Positions 22,701 through 31,712 of a DNA stretch of 64,000 nt are shown here, piece after piece. The number at the start of each line of letters is the position of its first letter. Within the stretch, counting starts at the first letter, position 1. This DNA is from Plantago ovata (lineage: Eukaryota; Streptophyta; Magnoliopsida; Lamiales; Plantaginaceae). The stretch spans positions 94,868,365 to 94,932,364 of the forward strand of contig CM051455.1 in NCBI GenBank assembly GCA_028274465.1. The letters are read 5' to 3'. The notes below the pieces were generated by a model. The model saw nothing but the letters and a program-made list of their open reading frames with translations. It searched no databases and was not told the origin of the DNA. Both the position numbers and the translations under genes were made by a program.

Positions 22701-24435
22701 AGGAATATGATGCTGAAAGCTCATCTGGCTTTCCTGATGATGATGAAGACAAGACTGGTGAAATCCAACAATCAAATTCTAAAGATCACTCTGAGTCATC
22801 AGATTCAGAAGATTCAACCGAGTTGCATTCCATCAAAAGCAAAGAAGACCAACTTACCACTGAAATCAAGGCCCATGCAGTTGCTCCCACACTCGTGCCC
22901 TTTTCAAATGTGGACTAGTATACTTCAAGAATTAAAGCACTTATGAAAATCCATAATCAGTGCATTTCTGAAGATGAGGAGTTTCTTGCTGAAAAGTCTT
23001 TGAATATAGAAAAGTTCCTAGCCATCTTGTTGAGATGTACTACTAGTCTCACACTTGCTCAAACTGACATTAGCTATCATCACAAAAGCTATGAGCATGA
23101 AGCAAGAAATGCTATGAAGGTTGCTGACAACGCCTTGCAAAAGGCTCAGCAAGCTCTTGATCAAAAGGATGTTGAATCTAAAAGAGTTGATGATGACGTA
23201 AGAGGCATAAAAGAAGAACTGTCCCATTACACTAAGGATCAGCAAACGATGGTTCATAAATTCAACAGTTTGAAGGCTCTTGCTGAAAATTGCAATGAGT
23301 TGTTTTCTACAACTGTTTTTTATGCCAAGCAATCCACGACTAAGGGGGAAGAAAGACAGCAAAAGAAAGGCAAAAAGGATCTGCCTCCTACTGCTCCCAC
23401 CTCCTTGCTGAAACTACTAGGACCTACTACAGAACCAATTGCTGAAACGCAAGGTTCAAGATCTCTGAAAAGAAAAGAGACAGATACTGAAAGAAGTTCA
23501 GCAAAGAAGATGAAAACCGCTGCTTACACTTATGATACATGTAAGGATGATGTCATTACTTACACAACTGACAATGATGAGAATGATGACACTCCTCCCC
23601 CAAAAGCCTTGAAGGTCAGGCCAATCTCTGCCAGGACTCAATCTGGCCACTCTAAACATTTCTCCTCTGATTCCAAGTCCTCAGCAAAGAAGAATGATGG
23701 AAATTCAAGGGATAGAAGAAGAAAAAGAAGAGAAGAAAACAACAACTCGCTAATGTTGTTGTTGGCCTAGGTGTTCAGTACACCAAAACAAGCAACAAAG
23801 AAACCACTCAGAATGTGGTGAGACAATACAAAGGATTTTGGATCCTGAAACTTGAAGACCTTCGGGCAAACAAACACTTTCCCATAGCCGTGCTGAAACA
23901 AATGGTTACCTGGAACATGCTGAAAGTTGGGAATAATGAAAGAGAAGAATCTCCTCTAAACAAATTTAATGAATGAAAGTTGTGGTTGGATTCTTAAGTA
24001 AAAATCAAAGGAGTTGCTCTCAGAAAGAAGCTCAATGACATTCCAAACTACTTCAAACATTTGGATGTCACAGAATTCTATGATACCTTTCTGAAGAGAA
24101 CAAGGAAGAAACTTCTCCTGATTCCTTATGAATAGTTCTATCTGACTGAGGAAGATATGAAAGAAGATCTACGCTGGCTAAGAAAGATCTACAAAGGAAA
24201 CATCAATTCTGATCTTAAGCTTGAACATGCTAGTTGCTGGAGTCTATATCTTTGGACTGAGTTCTACAGAATTGAACGTCCCCATGACAACTACATCATG
24301 ACATGAAAACTTAGCAGAGAGAAACAACTGGAAGTCAGAAAGCTTCTTGAGGATTATGAAGCTGACTGCATTGAGTTTCCACAAATTGATGAAGCCAGTG
24401 TGAATGAGATCCTTGAAGAAATGTCTAAGCCATGA
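19749..24435 (+). pseudogene. Sire-1 extra ORF, 3' part (very long, acidic)
   Basis: Continuation of the ORF interrupted by LINE-C, starting with GSEEDLTDSLEEI. Open stretches are 19762-19892, 19890-20317, 20529-20918, 20984-21246, 21281-22918 (545 codons) and 22943-23770, then a broken stretch to about 24435. Parts: a conserved globular segment (KWIFNKIVDCLVRFKVRV, 20020-20075), basic Lys-rich stretches, a long acidic Val/Ala/Glu/Thr-rich part with repeated VAEIATT-like units (20750-20910), an Asp/Glu-rich middle (22080-22200), a coiled-coil (23100-23240) and a C-terminal domain (LNDIPNYFKHLDVTEFYDTF, 24031-24090). The same C-terminal domain is seen in the second copy at 63720-64000. No membrane segment is obvious. 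At least six stops. Confidence 0.65.
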
Positions 24436-24715
24436 TCTCAAAAAACTTAGATTTTTCTTGTTTTTTTTGCTTAACGTTGATTGTCTTAGTTATCTTCATG
24501 CTTTCTTGTAAACTTTACATTGAAGGATAACTATCGGCAATCAATTGCTTTTGATTACTCTTACGGTTTCTGATTATGCAATCTTACTTATGCTTATTGT
24601 TTGATTACTTAAAGTATTATTGCATTATTTCTTCTGATTTATTCAACATCAAAAATCTTAAAAATAGTTGTAATTAATTTAGCCATGGATTGCTAACATC
24701 AAAAAGTGGGAAATT
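24436..24715 (+). promoter_or_regulatory. 3' untranslated part and polypurine tract of Sire-1
   Basis: About 280 T-rich non-coding bases end in the polypurine tract AAAAAGTGGGAAATT (24701-24715), immediately before the 3' LTR. The second copy has AAAAAGGGGGAAATT at the same place (minus strand, 63471-63485), so a G to T change interrupts this one. It would prime plus-strand synthesis. Confidence 0.75.
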
Positions 24716-26179
24716 TGTTAGGAAACTTGTAATTTTGATGAGCAATTAACCATGCTAAATTAAGTAAAATCCAATAACTAGTACTCTTAAGGTCCATAGG
24801 AATTTAGAATTTAAAGGACATTGTAAAAGAGGAACGTTTTCTGAAAGACTTAGTGTAGGTACTAGTTAGGTTCTTAAGCTTGCTGATGATATACTTTGTT
24901 TGCAAAAACAATTTATTGAAGACCTAGAACCGCTCAGAAAGTTGAAGACTTAGAAGATTTCTGAGAATGGTATCTACAAAGGCCTAAGTTATCTTAGAAA
25001 GTTAGTAACTCAGCAATAAGTTTGCCCAAGTGAAAATCCATATGACAGAGTAGGTTGTGCTTGCTGAATTGAGACTGCTTGCTTATTGAAACACATGTGA
25101 CCTGCCTTGCTGAATCACTTTGCATTTTGGCTCCAACGTTGAAATTTGAATTTGAAGAGCATTCAATTAATGCTAAGCATGCCGTTCTGAAGACTTGAAG
25201 ACAAAGGAAGACGCTACTGATAGTGACAATACAACAAGATAGTAACATCTCTTGGTTTAGCCAAAGAATTTGAATTCAAATGGCTCCCTTGAGACACTAT
25301 AAATAGAGGACATCAGGCTGAGTAGAAGGGTGTGTCAACAACGTGATCAAACTCTCACTTGTGCTTAAGCTCTCAAACCTTCTCTACTCTTAAACTGCCT
25401 ATTGATCCGTTCCAAGACTTAAGCTTGAAACCAAAGCTACTTGTGAATAAGTAGATTAGAAAGACTAAGAAATTAGTTAAGTTTTCTTTCCTCTAAACAT
25501 GAACAAGTCTTGACACCAAGAAACAACATACTTGCTTACTGCAAAGTATTGCTAAGTTGAGTTTCTAAGTTTGCTTGTGTTAACTAAAAAGTTAATCTCA
25601 GTAATCTCATCCCAAACATCTCTAACTGATAAAAACCACCTTATAGGCGTGTTTGTCAGGGGGAACTAATCAGGTATAGTTTTGCTGATTAAGTGTCCCA
25701 AGTTTGGTGGAGAACAAGGTTACAGTTCTCTAGGGTGCTTTAGTTTATGGGAATTCTAGTGTGTGGGTGTTGTAAGGAAAAACATCATCTGACGTAGTGA
25801 ATTCAGTCCTAGAAAGGACAAAGTGGATTAGTTGAGGATTACGCCACCCTCAGATATCACTATAAAAGTGTTTGTGTGATTTACTTTACTGGAGTTTACT
25901 TTCAACAAGTTATTTTATTTACACATCTTTATTTGTTTACTTGCTGAATTTGGTTTCTGACAGAACACTTATTGTAAAAGACTTCCGCACTCTGAATTTG
26001 AAGTATCAGCAAACTCATTACTGAAAAGTAATAAGTCTTTGTTGAGAAATTTAAGCACCATCAACCTCATTACTAAAAAGTAATAAGTACTTGGTGAGAA
26101 AGATTTTAGACACGAAATAGTTTTAAAGACTATTCAACCCCCCCCCCCAGTCTTTACTTGATGTCTAAAGGGACCAACA
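24716..26179 (+). repeat. 3' LTR of Sire-1
   Basis: A 1464-base partner of the 5' LTR, starting TGTTAGGAAACTTG right after the polypurine tract and ending GGGACCAACA. It carries a TATAAATA box at 25298-25305. It has an 11-base C-run at 26138-26148, where the 5' LTR has only five C and the second Sirevirus copy has thirteen (read as G on the plus strand). Confidence 0.9.
25298..25305 (+). promoter_or_regulatory. TATA box of Sirevirus LTR
   Basis: TATAAATA within GACACTATAAATAGAGGAC in the 3' LTR. The same box is present on the minus strand of the second copy (62808-62815). The 5' LTR of Sire-1 carries an altered version (7811-7820). Conservation in two of three copies and position well inside the LTR fit the retrotransposon's core promoter. 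Confidence 0.7.
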
Positions 26180-26722
26180 GAAAGCCCCCCCCCCCCAAAG
26201 GGCCTCCACCTCTCTGCTTAAGAAGATATCCTTCTTAGTTTCTTGCAAGAACACAAACCCAACTTTCTCTAGACCGATTAATTTCTGAATTTCCCCATTC
26301 TTAATCCCTCCTCCCAAACCACGAATACTGAAACTCAATATCTTCACAACCCAGAACTCATTTTTCCAAGACCCAAGGATCCAACCGAATCCTCGCAAGC
26401 TCTCCTATCTTTCCTCCCAATTTTCCAAAGTCTTCCCAATCCCTTCCTCACAAAAACCCAACTCCCTCCAAAGGGCAAAAATTGAACCCGCCTCGGAAAG
26501 TCTATCCTTCTTTGTACCACGAAGAAGCCTTGACTTGACTAAATGTAGGATTAAAACCTCCGTCAATTTGTAAATCTCGAATTTCCACGGGTATTCGTTT
26601 CCCACGTTTTGGTTGCACTCTCCCCACCCCAACACACAAATCATCCTCTTCCTCCATGTCTCCAATGAAACTCCTCCACTCCTCATTAATTTCGTTGTGG
26701 ATTTTCTATCCCGCTTTTTCAT
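26180..26722 (-). mobile_element. LINE-B, upstream half (ORF1 tail and endonuclease N-part)
   Basis: The other half of the LINE broken by the Copia insertion. On the minus strand 26722-26405 is a low-complexity ORF1 tail. ORF2 follows with KILSFSIRGLGGGIKNGEI (26345-26290) and VFLQETKKDIF (26250-26215), the glutamate-bearing endonuclease motif. It ends at a 12-base C-run (26185-26196) directly beside the LTR end at 26179. The protein order resumes at 7227. ORF1's RRM or zinc-knuckle part is missing, so the element is truncated at both ends. A single base or codon difference at the C-run makes the exact junction uncertain. Confidence 0.8.
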
Positions 26723-27829
26723 GTCCTATTTTATGTTTCACTTTTATTTACTACACATGAGTTAACTATAGTAAAATAATTTTTAAGCTAAACCATCTGT
26801 AACTTCTTCTCCTAATAATTAGAAAAATTATATACTAAATTCTTTCTCCATGTTTACCACTTGTCGCCAATACTTATCTTTCTCCCTCCCCCGTTCCGCT
26901 TCTTCACATTATCCATAGTAAAATAATTTTTAAGCTAAACCATCTGTAACTTCTTCTCCTAATAATTAGAAAAATTATATACTAAATTCTTTCTCCATAT
27001 TTACCACTTGTCGCCAGTACTTATCTTTCTCCCTCCCCCGTTCCGCTTCTTCACATTTTCCATAAACCTACAAATGAAAACCATCTTAATTCCCAAAATT
27101 TACATTCTCTTATCTCCATCATCATCTTAATTTCCTTCTATTACGTTTACATTTGTTCCTCACACATGTTTATTCTGTTCTTTCTTATTTATTCCTTGAA
27201 GTGCAAATAATACTACTAGCACATAGTCGTTCCCATTTTATAGAGATAGCTATGTGGTAATTCATGCCAGTTTTCGTATGATTTGATGCCATATGTGAAG
27301 ACTGAAGAATGATGTGCCATTTCTCTGTCCAAGAGTTTTTTATTTACTCTAGTTAACTATAGTTAAGTCATGTGTAGTTAAGTAGTTAATTTAGATAAAT
27401 ACAAATGTAATGCCACATATTACAAGTAAAAGAGTGGGACATGGAAAAGAGGGATAGAAAATCTGCACGGCTTTGTGTGTTAGAAGTTACTACTTTATTT
27501 TTTATCCAAAGCAGAGAGTCGTTTCCAGGATGATTTTTAGGTGACGGCATTCATTTTTTATACAAAATACGGAAGTATAAAAGATAAACACAATTCTAAC
27601 ACGTAGAATTGAAGATAAAAATTGTACTAGAATCCAGTAGCACATGGCAATACGGCAATTGAAACGAAGCTAAAGCTTCAAAAGTCAAGAGGAAACCACA
27701 ATAGCCTTTTTCTGATAAACAAGATGAATGACTAAACCTACCTACACTACTCCTTAAATAATAATAAAACTCTACTTAATCTATGCAGGGACTAAAAGCA
27801 AAAACTAAATAGACATATAAAAAGACATA
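26723..27829. other. AT-rich non-coding stretch left of the Helitron
   Basis: No supported gene. It contains the 147-base tandem duplication listed separately, then ordinary AT-rich sequence up to the Helitron start. The last base, A at 27829, matches the Helitron preference for insertion between A and T. Confidence 0.5.
26768..27061. repeat. 147-base tandem duplication
   Basis: 26768-26914 and 26915-27061 are nearly identical head-to-tail copies (for example AGTAAAATAATTTTTAAGC at 26770 and 26917). Only a few bases differ, such as CCATGTTT and CCATATTT. No open frame runs through it. Confidence 0.9.
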
Positions 27830-27850
27830 TCTATATATACATGAAAGCTA
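27830..27850 (+). other. Helitron 5' terminus
   Basis: TCTATATATACATGAAAGC begins with the invariant TC and has the TA-rich start common in plant Helitrons. The preceding base is A. The first 80 bases (GGCTCTCCC near 27860 and ACACTATGTGGC near 27888) resemble plant Helitron 5' ends. Other TC positions nearby cannot be fully excluded. Confidence 0.7.
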
Positions 27851-28449
27851 GGTGTCTAGGCTCTCCCAATTTCATTCTCAAGAGTGTTCACACTATGTGG
27901 CAATTTGAGAGGATGGAAAAGATTCAATTTCATTTGTTTTGGTAAGTTTTCATTCATCTAATTTTGGTAATTTTAATTCTCCTTCCAAACACAAATCCGA
28001 AATTCAGCTATATATTAATTAAAAAATCCGAAATGTCACAACAATTGCAATTCTGGAATAAAAAAATAATATGTTAATTGAATTATTATACAACAAAACA
28101 GATTTCGGATTTTAAAATTATATCGTTTATTAATTAAATGCTGAATTATGGTGTAAATTAAATTCTTGGCAAAATGAATTTTAAAATTAATAATAAATAT
28201 TTTTTAATTTAAACGTGAATTAAAATGTTAATTAAAATCTAGGTAAAATATATTCTGGAATTAAAATTAAATTCGTAGACACTATTTTACGAAAATCAAT
28301 TTAATTGTTTTTAGTTTATTCATTCACAATTCATTTTAATTATTAAAAAATGATATTTAATAAATCAGTGATTTAATTATTTGTGTTTTGTATTTTAAGA
28401 ATAATCTTTTTTGCAAATTCATGGAAATAATAAATTAAAAAAAAATCGC

Positions 28450-28528
28450 AAAAGCTGTGGCCAGAGGGATTCGAACCCGGGTTGCATATACCATGAACAT
28501 CACCACATTCCACTCAGCCACAGCTTTT
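28450..28528 (-). ncRNA. tRNA-like Pol III unit, copy 1
   Basis: On the minus strand the 79-nt core is bounded by AAAAGCTGTGGC and GCCACAGCTTTT, which pair perfectly over 12 bases. Inside are a box A-like TGGCTGAGTGG and a perfect box B, GGTTCGAATCC, about 30 bases apart, as in tRNA genes. Downstream on the same strand is a T-rich run that could end Pol III transcription. The arms do not fold as a canonical cloverleaf: the stem is too long and the anticodon arm is poor. It is a tRNA-like unit, not a clear tRNA gene. Here box B's flank reads GGGTTGC instead of GGGTGGC. Confidence 0.6.
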
Positions 28529-28704
28529 CAATCGTTTATTATTGACAACATCAAGTATTGGTGTTCGGTTTAATGTTTTATGCTTTTAATTTTATTTAGT
28601 AACAATTAAGTTTTTTTTCCGTAATAATTACTCTAGATTATGAGTTATTAAATGTGACATATAATCGAATAAATCATTTAATTGAAAAAAAAAAAAAAAA
28701 AACC

Positions 28705-28783
28705 AAAAGCTGTGGCCAGAGGGATTCGAACCCAGGTGGCATATACAATGAACATCACCACATTCCACTCGGCCACAGCTTTT
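28705..28783 (-). ncRNA. tRNA-like Pol III unit, copy 2
   Basis: 79 nt, same design as copy 1, with AAAAGC...GCTTTT ends. Box A reads TGGCCGAGTGG, closer to a plant Leu/Ser tRNA box A. Box B flank is GGGTTCGAATCCC with one change (CCTGGGTT). An A-run of 18 bases lies left, which is a T-run downstream on the minus strand. Confidence 0.6.
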
Positions 28784-28959
28784 CAATCGTTCAATATTGA
28801 CAACATCAAGTATTGGTGTTCGGTTTAATGTTTTATGCTTTTAATTTTATTTAGTAACAATTAAGTTTTTTTTCCGTAATAATTACTCTATATTATGAGT
28901 TATTAAATGTGACATATAATCGAATAAATCATTTAATTGAAAAAAAAAAAAGAAAAACC

Positions 28960-29038
28960 AAAAGCTGTGGCCAGAGGGATTCGAACCCGGGTGGCATATA
29001 CAATGAACATCACCACATTCCACTCAGCCACAGCTTTT
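28960..29038 (-). ncRNA. tRNA-like Pol III unit, copy 3
   Basis: 79 nt; box A TGGCTGAGTGG, box B GGTTCGAATCC and the 12-base closing stem are intact. A 12-base A-run (28940-28951) plus AGAAAAACC sits left, giving T-runs downstream on the minus strand. Confidence 0.6.
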
Positions 29039-29210
29039 CAATCGTTCAATATTGACAACATCAAGTATTGGTGTTCGGTTTAATGTTTTATGCTTTTAAT
29101 TTTATTTAGTAACAATTAAGTTTTTTTTCCGTAATAATTACTCTAGATTATGAGTTATTAAATGTGACATATAATCGAATAAATCATTTAATTGAAAAAA
29201 AAAAAAAAAC

Positions 29211-29289
29211 AAAAGCTGTGGCCAGAGGGATTCGAACCCGGGTGGCATATAGCATGAACATCACCACATTCCACTCGGCCACAGCTTTT
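29211..29289 (-). ncRNA. tRNA-like Pol III unit, copy 4
   Basis: 79 nt; box A TGGCCGAGTGG, box B GGTTCGAATCC and the closing stem are intact. An A-run of 14 bases sits left. The spacer on its right departs from the array consensus after about 29330, marking the array's right edge. Confidence 0.6.
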
Positions 29290-29540
29290 CAATCGTTCAT
29301 TGTTTACAACATCAAGTATTGGTGTTCGATCTCATATTTTTTTTCGTAACAATATCTTTAATTTATTTTGGTAAGTATTAATTTTTATTGTCTTTCCTTT
29401 CTTCCCATGCACGCCTCATCAATGCTGAAAATAAAAATATATGGAATGTTCAGATTTTGTGCTTACATAATGGGGTAAGTAATTTTAAAATTCAAATTTT
29501 GATTGCATGAATTAAGGATCTTCTAAACCCTAAAAAACTA

Positions 29541-29640
29541 TTATATATAGCTAACCTCATTCTGTATCCTCCCTATCAATCTCCGTTTTTTTATATATAG
29601 CTAACCTCATTCTGTATCCTCTGTATCAATCTCCGTATTT
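29541..29640. repeat. 50-base tandem duplication in Helitron
   Basis: TTATATATAGCTAACCTCAT occurs at 29541 and 29591, and the 50-base units differ at a few bases (CCCTATC against CTGTATC). No coding meaning. Confidence 0.85.
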
Positions 29641-29714
29641 GTATGTATTTTTTTATTCTTATTCAATCCGTATTATATTAATCATTTGCTAATGGTATGG
29701 AATTTTTGTTCTTA

Positions 29715-30629
29715 TGACTGCAGATTTGTCTTTGTTTTTTCCGGGATGATGAATTGAACCACATTACTGACCAAAGGAAGCTCGATGCTAATTGGGTTAG
29801 TTTTAATCATTGTTGTTGTATTCTGATTAAATTGTTCACTCATTGATTAGTCTAATCTTCTTGATTAAATTATTTTTGACGTTGGATGCTTTTACGAAAG
29901 CTTTGATCTTGCAATTATCACTAATCAAGAAGATTAGTCAGAATACATTTCTGTTTCGCGATGCTAAATGTAAGTTTTATTTAATATAATTGAATTGTAT
30001 GTATTTTTATATTCTTATTCAATTCTTATTTTATTATACATTCGCTAATTATATTTTATTTTTGTTCGAATGTCTTCAGATTTGTCTTTTCTTTTCCGGG
30101 ATGATGCATTGAACGGCATTACTGAACAGATGAAGTTCGATGCTAATTGGGTTAGTTTTTATCACTGTTTTTGTATTCTGATGAAATTGTTCGCTGCTCA
30201 TTGATTAGTCAAATTTACTTGAAGATTTTTTTTTTGATGTTGGATGCCTTTACGAAAGTTTTGATCTTGCAATTATCTCTAACAATTCGTAGTCAGTCTT
30301 GTATTTTTTGATTCTTATTCAATCCGTATTCTATTATACATTCGCTAATGATATTTTATTTTTCTTTTAAGGTTGATGTTTTCGAGTACAAGACCTTCCA
30401 TCGAGTACAACCTTTTCTAGACATTTTAATAGAAGTGAATCATCCAATGTCCGATTACGCGACATGTATCTATAAAATGTTGTATAACAACAAAGATATT
30501 AGAGAAGATGGATTCTTACTGTGTGGCAAGATTGCTTCGATGCCTTGATTGTTGTTGTATTTGAAGAAATGTAAAGAAACGGGGTTGGAAGGAGTTTGCA
30601 AATTATATGATGGCGTGTTCATTACTAAA
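29715..30629 (+). pseudogene. Captured exon-like fragment, partly duplicated
   Basis: Two diverged copies of an exon-like segment, about 29722-29794 and 30080-30150, both encode RDD.LN.IT.Q.K.DANW and end at GTTAGTTTT, like a splice donor. The surrounding introns are also similar (GTTGGATGC and TTTACGAAAG in both). After the second, an AG at 30370 opens a longer frame (VDVFEYKTFHRVQPFLDILI) to a TGA at 30546, with coding-like sequence beyond. I do not recognise the protein. The exon-intron look inside a Helitron suggests a captured host gene piece that later duplicated. Confidence 0.45.
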
Positions 30630-30633
30630 TGCA

Positions 30634-30859
30634 AAACGGTTTAGCGTTCGTCAAACCATCCGGACCTCTAATAACATCCCTCAAACTCCTATCAAGAGCC
30701 TCAAAACAAAACTTATTTGTCATGGGAGCTTCATCAACCTCTATAGGTATACTAAATCTAGAATACGCAGTACGGCCCCGAGGAAGGAGAAGAGAAGCAA
30801 TGCCACTCGAAGCAACTGGAAGGACAATATCACCTCGACCACGAATAGCTGAGCATAAT
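30634..30859 (-). pseudogene. Inverted partial copy of the Helitron's own helicase exon
   Basis: The minus strand of this 226-base stretch matches 41667-41973 of the helicase gene, with one mismatch seen (GTACTGCGTATT against GTACTGCGCATT). An 81-base internal deletion lies between two GATGA direct repeats (41791-41795 and 41872-41876). The source starts 14 bases after the Walker A codons and includes the Walker B DEAP region. It cannot code for a working protein. Near-identity means the copying was recent relative to other repeats here. Confidence 0.9.
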
Positions 30860-30930
30860 TGGATACGTAGCTACGGTTGTTCGTCTGATTATTCAATATT
30901 CAATGTATCTTTTTTGTTTAAATGTAATTT

Positions 30931-31102
30931 ACCGGCTTTGTGCCCAATCATATAAATTTGATATTAATTATATGACTTTAACATTTTTGGCCAATGTTTA
31001 AAATTTGAAATTATCAATCAACACTTCGAAGTTCTATCTTACATTATGTTGGATTCGATCTGGGATAAAACACTGGAAGATATGATTGGGCACAAAGCCG
31101 GT
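30931..31102. repeat. 22-base perfect inverted repeat pair
   Basis: ACCGGCTTTGTGCCCAATCA with two further bases (30931-30952) is exactly complementary to 31081-31102, enclosing 128 AT-rich bases. A transcript could form a hairpin. No flanking duplication was found, so it is not a clear MITE. The right arm overlaps the start of the Copia fragment at 31099. Confidence 0.85.
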
Positions 31103-31233
31103 TCGTTAGAGAAAAGGTTGATCAAAAGATTGTGAAACTTGATCACATATCAACAAAGAAGCAATTGGCTGACATTTTCACAAAAGCAGTTCCTTCTTCC
31201 AGTTTGCTAGAAGCTCTGTACATACCCAATTAG
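31099..31233 (+). pseudogene. Copia pol C-terminal fragment inside the Helitron
   Basis: The frame RFVREKVDQKIVKLDHIST, then KKQLADIFTKAVP, is the end of a Copia RNase H region (compare TTNQLADLFTNPLD in Copia-2 at about 48340). It ends at TAG 31231-31233. No LTR lies beside it, so only this scrap was picked up. Confidence 0.85.
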
Positions 31234-31369
31234 CATCACCCGATTTATTTTATGCTTTTAAATTGATTTAGTAACAATTAAGTTTTGTTCCGTAATAATT
31301 ACTGTAGATTATGAGTTATTAAATGTGACATATAATCGAATAAATCATTTAATTGAAAAAAAAAAAAAC

Positions 31370-31448
31370 AAAAGCTGTGGCCAGAGGGATTCGAACCCGG
31401 GTGGCATATACCATGAACATCACCACATTCCACTCGGCCACAGCTTTT
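31370..31448 (-). ncRNA. tRNA-like Pol III unit, copy 5
   Basis: 79 nt, 2.1 kb right of copy 4, with the same spacer on both sides (31249-31369 and 31449-31530). Box A TGGCCGAGTGG, box B GGTTCGAATCC, 12-base stem and 12-base A-run are all kept. The separation suggests that the 29330-31249 stretch was inserted into, or duplicated within, a once continuous array. Confidence 0.6.
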
Positions 31449-31712
31449 CAATCGTTCATTGTTTACAACATCAATTATTGGTGGTCGATTTCATATTTTA
31501 TGCTTTTAATTTTATTTGGTAACAATTAAGTTTTGTTCCGTAATTTTACAATTTGCTAGCATGTTTAGTGTCAGCACTGTTACGTTCAATACTTTTTATC
31601 ATTAGTACGTCATTATATTTCTTGACAATTGTTATATATTTAAATAAGTTGTCTATTTGTTGAGAATTTAACAAAATGTCGATTAGAATTTAACAAAAAA
31701 AAATCCATAACT

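Larger units (their letters stand above)
7228..26179 (+). mobile_element. Sirevirus-like Copia LTR retrotransposon (Sire-1)
   Basis: An 18.95-kb element bounded by TG...CA LTRs at 7228-8712 and 24716-26179. Without the LINE-C insertion it would be about 15.2 kb. Internal order is PBS, gag, protease, integrase, RT, RNase H (the Copia order), a non-coding motif array, then a very long extra coding region before the polypurine tract and 3' LTR. An additional ORF downstream of pol is a known trait of part of the Sirevirus lineage of plant Copia elements. The flanking 5-mers GAACC (7223-7227) and GAAAG (26180-26184) match at only three positions, so a target duplication is weak. The continuity of LINE-B across the element supports a real insertion. 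Many stops make it defective. Confidence 0.9.
28433..29330. repeat. Tandem array of four approximately 255-base units
   Basis: Four head-to-tail units, with 79-nt cores starting at 28450, 28705, 28960 and 29211 (spacings 255, 255 and 251). Each unit has an A-run of 9-18 bases, a 79-nt inverted-repeat-bounded core, then a shared AT-rich spacer (TATTGGTGTTCGGTTTAATG and on). The copies differ by only a few bases. A fifth unit at 31249-31530 and a degenerate sixth near 31700-31800 lie further right. Confidence 0.9.

Noticed and set aside
15568-24435. Retroviral-type envelope gene
   Set aside because: Position fits an envelope-like ORF, but no signal peptide, membrane helix or cleavage site was seen. 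Described as an extra ORF of unknown function.
28433-29330. Regularly spaced repeats that could suggest a CRISPR array
   Set aside because: Units are 255 bases, spacers are near-identical to each other and the context is a plant Helitron. This is tandem duplication, not CRISPR.
28450-31448. Canonical tRNA genes on the minus strand
   Set aside because: Box A and B words fit, but the closing stem is 12 bases, the T-arm pairs only three bases and no good anticodon arm forms. Called tRNA-like only.
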